Part shown: positions 38,601 to 45,136 of the stretch, piece by piece
How positions within the stretch are numbered: the first letter of the stretch is position 1
Layout: each line of letters begins with the position of its first letter
Assembly (NCBI GenBank): GCA_003427395.1
Contig: BFEA01000174.1
Coordinates: forward strand, 1,601,845 to 1,646,980
Direction: 5' to 3'
From: Chara braunii
Taxonomy: Eukaryota > Streptophyta > Charophyceae > Charales > Characeae
DNA: 45,136 nt
Made by a program: the position numbers and the translations under genes
The notes under the pieces: generated by a model
Databases searched by the model: none
Told to the model about the DNA's origin: nothing
What the model saw: the letters and a program-made list of their open reading frames with translations, nothing else

Positions 38601-39584
38601 TGTTGCAAGCGGGCTGTATACTAATTACGCCCATTTTGTCGTTGCAGGACTTGATCCTGCAACCTTTGTTTGCTGTGTTTGTCATTTGGCCCTGTTTGTG
38701 TTGTTTTGCCTGTTTTGATTGTTGTGGGGCTTGACCCCGAGACCTGCTGGTTGTTAGCTAGGCTCTTAGTGGTAGGTCTAGGACCACTAGGACTCTGTAG
38801 ATGTTTCTGGTAGGGCTGTAGGTCGTTGGGCTGGCGGCCGGTTTGTAGAAAATAGGAAGTAGCGGGGAAGTACCGGGTCTTTGGCATCTCGTTTGACTGG
38901 GGAAACTCTGCCCGTCCATTGCTGGAGTGCTGCTGTGCTATTTTGGGCGAGGTTATCTCTTCCTCGAAGCCCAGCCATAGCTGGGGTTGGGAAACGCTGC
39001 TATTCGCAGCTCTGCATGAGAGCTTCCACGGGACTGTGTTGTTGGGTTTGGGCACTGCCATTTTCCACTTGGCAGCCATATCTGCTGTTCCTCCTCACGA
39101 GGAACTTCATCTTCTCCGAAGTGCTGGATCCGTTGTCTCCTTCTTCATCAGCGCTTCCAGCGCTGCACTTCCGTGCAAGCGCTGAGCTGGCACTGCTATC
39201 ATTGGGGTTGCTGGTTCAGATTGGCAAGTTGTGACAGCTGTGGGGTTACTGCTGCTACAGCAGTCATAGCCAGGGGTATGAGGTGGCGAGGAGGACGAAG
39301 AAGACTCCTCCATACTTCGTTGAATATTTGTTTTCAGTTGTTCAGGGTTGTTGACAACACGGTTCCGATTCTTGGAAAAAGTACTCTGGATTGATTGGAG
39401 GAGGACAAGGGATTGGAGAATTGAAATTCGTTTTTCTATTCTCTGTGTATTTTGAGCTTCCGCTGTGCATATCGCCTCTCCGATTTTGTGTGGATTCGCC
39501 TCCTTCGATTCTACTCTGCAACTGCATGTGTGAATGGGAACGTGTGAATTCACTGTGGATTGAAGTTCAATCGGGTACATAACA
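38601..39584 (+). repeat. Probable 5' LTR of element V
   Basis: The right end is supported: it ends ataaca at 39,584 and a perfect initiator-Met PBS starts 3 bases later. The left end is a guess. TGTT at 38,601 would pair with the terminal AACA and gives about 984 bp, but no second LTR is present to confirm it. It contains a 9-bp perfect hairpin (GTTGCAGGA at 38,641, TCCTGCAAC at 38,655) with a 5-nt loop. Open frames on either strand here show no family motif. Confidence 0.5.
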
Positions 39585-39586
39585 GT

Positions 39587-39598
39587 TGGTATCAGAGC
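39587..39598 (+). other. Primer-binding site, initiator Met tRNA, element V
   Basis: tggtatcagagc, 12 of 12 bases complementary to the 3' end of plant initiator Met tRNA. Confidence 0.85.
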
Positions 39599-40640
39599 TG
39601 CAACCGTGTGCCACCGGCAAGCTATTGAGTGGCAGCCTCCTTTCTGAGCGGGAGTTGGAGTAGGGAGGTGTCATACGCTTTCTTCAACGGACGCCGTTGG
39701 TGAGAGGTGGTGAAAGGTAGTGTGCGAGGGGACAATTACCGCAAAAAAAAAAAAAAAAAAAAAAAAAAAGATGTGGAGTGGTGGAACGGTCGTGTGAAGT
39801 TTCAGCCATCGAGAGTGGATTTGACCGGTGTGTCAACCCTAAGTGGCACGGTAGACCTGAGTGTTGGGTGACTGTCAAGTCGCAAACCTTGCCCACAGGG
39901 TACAACTGTTTGGGTCTGTCAGAGTCTGTCAGCATCAGTCTGCGTGCAGTCTAAGATCTGATTGGTTGTCAGTTGTCCTTTGTTGGTGCTGACCCCTCTC
40001 TGAGTCCGTTCTAAGCTGATGAGGCGAATGCTATTGACGTGCCCTGACCTCGTGATTGTCAGTCCGTTCTGCAAGTGCCAATCCTAAACAGAGTGTGTCC
40101 CAGCGGTCAGTTTCTGTCTGTCAGTTGGCAATTACTATAGGCAGTTAGAAAAGGGTCAGTCCGTTAATGATGACTTCTGTTTGTGTCAGATGTCAGGTCC
40201 TCTGTCAAATGGCATATTCCTATCTTGATTAGAGCACAGATTTTCCAAAATGCATTTGCGGTAAAGGAGATCTGCTCCAGTTTTTTCTTTTTCTTTTTCT
40301 GATTGCGGTAAAGTATCTCTCTCCCTCGCTGTGGAATGCTAACGGTTTTGGGAAGGCTCTGCAGCGAGCCTGATAAAAAACAACTTTGTATTTCTGATCG
40401 GGTTCCAGGCTCAGATGTAGCGGTTTCGTTGACTGTTTTGGCCGTTTGACTGAGCCTGAAACCTCCCGGACTGTTCTTTGACATTTGGCACTACCTACCG
40501 TGTTCCCCATACCTTTAAACAACACGACCTAACTTTCATTTTCTGAGTTTTGAGTGTGAACGGTAATATGAGTTATTTAAACTTATTTTACTTTTATTTT
40601 ATTTGTATCTATCAGACAAATAAAAAGTTAAAAGACCAGA
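39599..40640 (+). other. Leader of element V with a poly-A run and TGTCAG repeats
   Basis: A run of 27 A lies at 39,743-39,769. TGTCAG occurs seven times from 39,917 to 40,196, with several GTCAG variants. Close to gag the leader has a pyrimidine-rich stretch ending tatctatcag (about 40,615), which could be a splice acceptor before the gag ATG. Confidence 0.5.
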
Positions 40641-41267
40641 ATGGCGGAAGTGGAGGAGGTTGGGGAAACATCCACGCCTGACAGAGAGGGAGAAGTGGAA
40701 ACAGTAGTGGAGGATCCGGTGCGAGCAGCAAAGAAAATTGCTGCCAAAGCTCAGAGGGAAGTGGAGAGAATTGAAAGAGAAAAGGCAGAAGCGGTCCGAA
40801 AAGGAGAGACAGCAGCCAGACAGGCTGAGCTGCTGGAGAGCTTTGAGAAGGCCAAGTCCGATGGTTGCTTTTCTGAGGTCGTCCAGAAGCTTGCAGAGTG
40901 GGTCCTGCTGGAATCCGCTCGTACCAGGAACGTTTTCACGGCCTGGGATGACCGGATCACAGCAGTCGAGACCAGGCTGGCCTCGATGGACACCACCCTG
41001 CAACGACTGTCAGATGCCTTCTTCAGGCAGTTCCCACCGGCTCCTGCTCCCGCTCCTTTACCCACTCCTCCTCCTACTCCTCCCCTTGTGCCCTCACCTC
41101 CACAGCAACCCCATCCTGACACTGTGCCCACACCGGGACCGAGTTTTGGCTATGTACAGCCTGAACAGTGGTTTCCCAAGATGGCCCAGCCTGAGAAGTT
41201 CAGTGGGGAAGACCCCAATGTGGACGTCTCAGACTGGATAGCTAGCCCAAATGAGTTATTACCTTAG
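40641..41267 (+). pseudogene. gag: Gag N-terminal part, element V, truncated
   Basis: ATG at 40,641. The protein starts acidic, then forms a coiled coil (AAKAQREVERIEREKAEAVR and AWDDRITAVETRLASMDTTL). A Pro-rich linker (PAPAPAPLPTPPPTPP) follows, then the beginning of a capsid domain (P-E-K-F-S-G-E-D, D-V-S-D-W-I-A-S). The capsid is cut off at about 41,240; the last codons to the stop at 41,267 come from unrelated sequence. The arrangement coiled coil, proline linker, capsid matches that of element I. It is followed at 41,277 by the LTR fragment of element VI in opposite orientation. Confidence 0.75.
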
Positions 41268-41276
41268 GGGCGACTT

Positions 41277-41518
41277 CCACTTGTTTCGAATGCTGTCTTG
41301 GTACCTGCATACAAGCAAGTGTGTGTGTTTGACCGGCGGCCTGGGTTGGGTACATGCAGACTTTGACTCTTGGGCCGCTGGGCAGTTGACCAAAGTCAAC
41401 TGTCGGGCGCACAAGCCCTGGGCCATTCCAAGGGTTTTCCTCCCCTTGGCCATTGCAGCCTCAGACCGGGGTTGCGGCCTGTTTGTGGCCTTAGGCCACT
41501 TTAGTTAGGGGTATTACA
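41277..41518 (-). repeat. 3' LTR fragment of element VI
   Basis: On the minus strand it starts tgtaatacccc (41,518), 42 bases after the pol stop, and runs to gtggaagtc (41,277), where it is cut. It contains a hairpin-like cagttgac/gtcaactg (8-bp stem, 4-nt loop; 41,381-41,400). About 215 bp of it are repeated at 44,577-44,793 in the same orientation. Confidence 0.6.
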
Positions 41519-41559
41519 TTCCTGCCGGCCCAGGTTTCGAGTTCCATCGCAGAAATACA

Positions 41560-42863
41560 TTAATTTTCTCTTTGCCCATGTTCATATGCAGCAACAATAT
41601 CAGGAGCAGTAGGTAGTAGTTCTTTCTTATTGAACCATCTGGCTTCAGTTCGGAGTTGAGTACTGCTTCTGCGGTCTTCCTCTGCCACTTGTAGAGAAGT
41701 AGCCATGTTCCAGAATCTTTTCAACTTCGTAGCCTCCTTTCATGGAGGGTGGGAAGATAGATGGTCTGTTAGGAAACTCGTTTCCTTCTACATATGGCAA
41801 GAGCTTAGATGCGTGAAAGACAGAATATGTTTGAAGGTGTGGGGGTACATCAATTCGGTAAGAAGGTCCATTTGCATCCCCAATCACCTTGAGAACTTCC
41901 CAAGGTCCGTAAAAATAGACAATCATCAGCTTTTGGAACACGTTCTCTTCCAAGGAAAACTCTTTAGACTTTACCGAGACTAGGTCCCCTTCTTGGAACT
42001 GAGAAGGTTGACGATGCTTGTTGGTTTGTTCAATCATCTGTAGCTGGGCTTTTTGTATATTTTCTTTTACTTTTTTTATGTCTTCCTCGTATAAAACTGC
42101 GAATTCCCGAGTACCTGGGGTTAACCTTTGGATATGGTCTCGGGTTAGAGCATCAATAGGACGTCGAGGTTTCCAACCTTTATGCAATTCATTCGGTGTT
42201 CTTCCTGTAACAGTATGTATACTATTATTATATGCGCTTACAGTCTTAGGTAAGTTCTCGTCCCAATTTATCTCATCGGGTCGTACATATATGCGCAAAA
42301 GTTGTTGGCAGAGACGATTCATTTGCTCAGTTTGGCCATTCGTTTCAGGGTGTCTGCTTAACGGCATGGTCAACCTAGTGCCATGGACTTCCATCAACTT
42401 TTGCCATTGTAGTCCAATGAACTGGACATCCCTATCCGAAATGATGATCTTTGGGAAACCATATTCTGAGACTCATCGCATTTGAAACTTTTAGATGACT
42501 AGTTCAGTCTTAGCTTCAACAGGCAAAGGAATGAACATAGCATATTTTGAGAATCGATCTACAATGGCCATTACCTGATTGTTGTCGTTTCAGCTCTTAG
42601 TGAGACTCGTGAAATCAATAGCGATAGACTCACCTGACTCACTTGGAATAGGTAGCGGTCTTAGTAGTCCCAGGGGATTCGCATCCGAGGGCTTATTCCT
42701 CTGGCAAACAAGAGAAGTCCGCACATAGGTTGGCGCATCCTTTTTCATTCCCTTCCATTCAAAGCGTTCTTTCACATCGGCAGACGTCTTCTTGAACCGA
42801 AGTGCCCTTTATGCATTCCCCAATAATTAGACTTTTTATTTGTTCTTTATGAGGAATACAAAG
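41560..42863 (-). pseudogene. pol: Integrase and chromodomain, element VI
   Basis: On the minus strand: the end of the N-terminal zinc region (LCIPHKEQIKSLIIGEC at 42,860), a frameshift, then ERFEWKGMKKDAPTYVRTSL with VCQRNK and the catalytic core (ESGESIAIDFTSLTKS, FPKIIISDRDVQFIG, HPETNGQTEQMNRLCQQLLR). The C-terminal module is YGPWEVLKVIGDANG and the chromodomain GGYEVEKILEHGYFS. The frame from 42,775 to 41,645 is one, broken only by three stops: TGA for Arg near 42,590, TAA for Gln and TGA for Trp near 42,480-42,500. All fit C-to-T or G-to-A changes. A further frameshift lies in the chromodomain, and pol ends with TAA at 41,560-41,562 (E-A-R-W-F-N-K-K-E-L-L, then PDIVAAYEHGQREN). Confidence 0.85.
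42856..42863. repeat. Target-site duplication, left copy
   Basis: atacaaag, directly next to the terminal inverted repeat. The right copy at 44,021-44,028 is atacagag (7 of 8). On the minus strand both read L-C-I of the integrase, and removing one copy with the insert restores the reading E-E-R-L-C-I-P-H-K. Confidence 0.75.
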
Positions 42864-43042
42864 CATAGTTGCGGCGCACGAGTGCGCAATGTGGTGCGGG
42901 GCGGTTCGCACTGCGTTGTGCGCTCGAATGACAGCGCGCGCACTGTGCGCAGTGCGGTTCACTGTGTGCGGTGCGCGCGTTGAGGAAGGTGCGCTATGTG
43001 CACAATTAAAAAAAAAGAAAAAGGAAAAAAAAAAGATAGGGA

Positions 43043-43084
<42 letters not shown>

Positions 43085-44020
43085 AAAAAAAGGATCCCCT
43101 TTATATCAATTCGAGAGCCCCTACAGGTACCACGAATGACTCCTACAACGCACGTGGAGCTATTGAGGGTTGCTGCGTCACTGAGAAGGATGGCCTCGTC
43201 ATGCAAAGACACGGGGGCAGACCTCCAATATATGTTGTGGATTCGAGTTCACGGTTGTAGCTCGGTAGTTGTGGGTCACCAGTTCAGCTAGACCCTGTTC
43301 GTGTCTCCACGTGATTCTCAGGGCCTCCCTCCACCACTCACAAAATGTATATAATATTAGTAGAATGAATGTTCTGTTAAAACATGGAACCATACACCGC
43401 CATATGCTATGTCTTTGTGCATTTGGTGCGTAGTGGAGCAGGCCCCACTGGACGTATTCGTAAGAAAACAAAAACAAGAAAACGAGAGAGCCACAGACGT
43501 CTTCATCCTAACCCATGACTGCCAACATGCAGACCTGAACGCCAATCTTCGACATATTGGTGGTCATCTGGCCATAGAAAATGTAACTTGTGATATCTGC
43601 GAAGATTCGTCGGGCCGGTCGTTATCAGGCGACTGCCCCTTTTCGCGAACTTACCCCACCACTGTGTGGGATTTGCAAAAGGGAGCAGGAAGAACATCTT
43701 TCATACCCCGCCTAAAAAAAAAGATGGAATGAGCCCTATTTTTAAAGTACTCTATGCTTCGCCATTCTGAAACTTTTGGGGGAAGGGCCTGCGGAAATCG
43801 AAATTTGGCAGCCCTTACCCAAAATAAAATTTTGAGCTTGGGGCGCGGCTGATTTCTGAGCTCGCGCGGTGAGTTTGACATTTTTGCCGAGTTGGGGGCC
43901 CTAAGAAATTAAAAAACACCTACTTTTTTTTTTTCTTTTTTTTTTTTGTGGAAGTAATTTTTCCCGTGCGCTGCACGCGGTGAGCAATTCGTGCGCAAAT
44001 CCGCGCACCTCACAACTATG
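42864..44020. mobile_element. Non-autonomous hAT-like DNA transposon inside the integrase of element VI
   Basis: 1,157 bp bounded by perfect 8-bp inverted repeats (CATAGTTG at 42,864, CAACTATG at 44,013) and by an 8-bp target duplication. An 8-bp duplication with short TIRs is the hallmark of the hAT superfamily (established knowledge). Both subterminal regions are rich in GTGCGC/TGCGCA words (42,872-43,000 and 43,957-44,010), as hAT subterminal repeats often are. The interior has a poly-A plus GA microsatellite (43,008-43,090) and a T-rich run near 43,923. No frame inside shows transposase motifs, so it would need a transposase from elsewhere. It interrupts the zinc domain of integrase. Confidence 0.7.
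43005..43095. repeat. Poly-A and (GA)n microsatellite inside the hAT-like element
   Basis: A-rich run, then (ag)n from about 43,046 to 43,080, then A-rich again. Confidence 0.9.
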
Positions 44021-44028
44021 ATACAGAG
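44013..44028. repeat. Right terminal inverted repeat and right target-site duplication
   Basis: caactatg (44,013-44,020) followed by atacagag (44,021-44,028). Confidence 0.75.
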
Positions 44029-44575
44029 TCTTTCTTCGATCTTGTCGATAAAGAAGAGTAAACCATCAGTCATTCGATATTCGTGAAAGAGTTCAGGTTT
44101 CGTAGGGTTTCAATAATAGGACTCCATATAGGATCGCCTGCATAACTCTTACGGATTTGCTCTTTCAGTTCATTCCCAACCTCTAGATAGGAGACAATAG
44201 TTCCAAAGAAATCAGCACGCATAGACAAGGCACCCGCAACCACATTAGATTTTCGCCTTTGATCGTCTTTAGTTCAAAGTCAAATGTGTCCATGAAAGCG
44301 GACGATCTCACTAATTTGTCAGAAAGTCTAGGTTGGGTCCTAATCCATTGCAAGGTCGAGTGGTTTGAATAGACAGTGAAGTGACTCCCTAACAGGTAGT
44401 GTTTCCAGGTGTCCAGTGCAACAACCAAGGCATACAATGCCCTTTCATACGTGGAGTTGGCCACCTTTTCAGACAACAGTTTTATGGACAGAAACTCGAT
44501 AGGCCTCTTTGCCATCGTCCTGCTGTAACACAACCCCAATTCCATACTGATTTGCGACAGTCATGACAAACTTCC
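44021..44575 (-). pseudogene. pol: RNase H and tether, element VI
   Basis: Minus strand. The part nearest 44,575 is W-K-F-V-M-T-V-A-N-Q-Y-G-I-G with LQQDDGK, the start of RNase H (the catalytic Asp of the usual T-V-D-T replaced by Ala). Then come PIEFLSIKLLSEKVANSTYE, WKHYLLGSHFTVYSNHS (Asn where the third Asp is expected), and NVVADALSMRADFFG in a shifted frame. The tether (VSYLEVGNELKEQIRKSYAG) ends at E-E-R-L-C-I, where the DNA transposon sits. It continues in integrase at 42,863, showing that the two parts were one gene. Confidence 0.8.
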
Positions 44576-44576
44576 A

Positions 44577-44793
44577 TGACAGACTTCCACTTGGTCCGAA
44601 TGCTGTCTTGGTACCTGCAGCAAGTGTGTGTGTCTGACCGGCGGCCAGCGCTGGGTACATACAAACCTGGACTCTTGGGCCGCTGGGCAGTTGACCAAAG
44701 TCAATTGTTGGGCGCACAGGCCTTGGGCCATTCCAAGGGTTTTCCTCCCCCTGGCCCTTGTGGCCTCAGACCGGGGTTGCGGCCTGTGTGTGG
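44577..44793 (-). repeat. Second copy of the 215-bp LTR fragment of element VI
   Basis: Same orientation as 41,277-41,492 and similar over its length (acttccacttg, aatgctgtcttggtacctgca, cttgggccgctgggcag, ccattccaagggttttcctcc). It joins RNase H directly, so a 5' LTR piece appears fused to the middle of pol with gag, protease and RT deleted. Both copies stop at the same point (minus strand gtggaagtc). Confidence 0.65.
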
Positions 44794-45136
44794 CCTTCCA
44801 CGACTTCAGAGCATATTGAGTGGGGTATGTAGAGGGTTAGAGGGAGTGTAGGGGGTTGGGGGGGGGGGGTATGAGGGTGTTGGGGAGAGGTATGGGGCAG
44901 ACTTTGTGACATGAGAAACAAATGGAGAGAAATAAGGTTGTAATCAGGGTTGCATACCCGTCGACTGCCGACCATTTTGATAAAAGGGCCTTTACCCGAT
45001 TCAGACCCTGTTTGGCAAATGCAGCATAGTGGAGTCACTCGCCCAGGGCCCAACTCGTGAAAGCAGATCAACGGACATGTTCTCTGGGTCAAAAGTCACA
45101 TCCTAGCTAAGTAAAGGCCAATATCAAAGGTCACAA
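44794..45136. other. Right edge of the window, no recognised feature
   Basis: G-rich repeats of the ggggt type (44,820-44,900), then unremarkable sequence. No coding evidence. Confidence 0.3.

Noticed and set aside
39107-39580. 157-residue minus-strand frame in the LTR of element V
   Set aside because: Inside the LTR, Ser/Thr/Gln-rich, with no motif or second copy to test.
42864-44020. Autonomous transposase gene inside the hAT-like element
   Set aside because: All frames are under 130 residues, and I see no DDE-type or BED zinc-finger motifs.

Overview
The window is eukaryotic nuclear DNA made almost entirely of decayed Ty3/gypsy LTR retrotransposons, nested, inverted and truncated, with microsatellites between them. 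The primer-binding sites match plant-type initiator-Met and Asp tRNAs, two families carry a chromodomain, and there are sequencing gaps. This fits a large, repeat-rich genome of the green lineage. A charophyte alga of the Chara type is my guess, not something the sequence proves. I see no bacterial, viral-pathogen, rRNA or tRNA genes and no convincing single-copy host gene.

Layout. (I) 1-6.4 kb: a plus-strand chromovirus with the 3' edge of an LTR, an initiator-Met PBS, a leader full of ACGT-core boxes, gag (with an internal inverted block of about 0.5 kb), a protease missing its catalytic triad, RT, a truncated RNase H, integrase, a chromodomain and the start of a 3' LTR. (II) 6.4-7.6 kb: a fragment of a related element with stuttered zinc-knuckle repeats and an intact-looking protease. 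7.7-9.3 kb: long GT- and CT-rich microsatellites enclosing an RNase H scrap. 9.3-10.8 kb: an AT-rich island and small tandem repeats.

(III) 10,801-29,499: a giant plus-strand element of about 18.7 kb, or about 19.4 kb if its 5' LTR were whole. Its LTRs are 3.2-3.8 kb and begin TGTCG and end CGACA, with a perfect 18-base tRNA-Asp PBS and a G-rich PPT. The unusual part is 14.8-19.5 kb: nearly 5 kb of coding sequence between the PBS and gag, holding a series of small ORFs that I do not recognise. Several of these are tandem paralogues of each other. Gag, protease, RT/RNase H and integrase follow, with scattered frameshifts.

(IV) 29,500-33,831 is a second, more diverged member of the same family on the opposite strand (LTR, PBS, leader, start of ORF1), cut off exactly where the 3' LTR of III ends. 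Comparing III and IV shows that ORF1 has changed mainly at silent positions, so it was a real protein.

33.8-38.6 kb holds tandem repeats, a GA/GT microsatellite, an 88-bp duplication split by a single N, and stretches where I see no gene. (V) 38.6-41.3 kb: a plus-strand 5' LTR, initiator-Met PBS, leader and gag start, truncated. (VI) 41.3-44.8 kb: a minus-strand chromovirus fragment (RNase H, integrase, chromodomain, LTR piece). Its integrase is split by a 1,157-bp non-autonomous DNA transposon with 8-bp terminal inverted repeats and an 8-bp target duplication (hAT-like).

The genes do not form a host pathway. They are copy-and-paste machinery in several states of decay. The best candidates for something undescribed are the pre-gag ORF block of the giant element and the hAT-like insertion.
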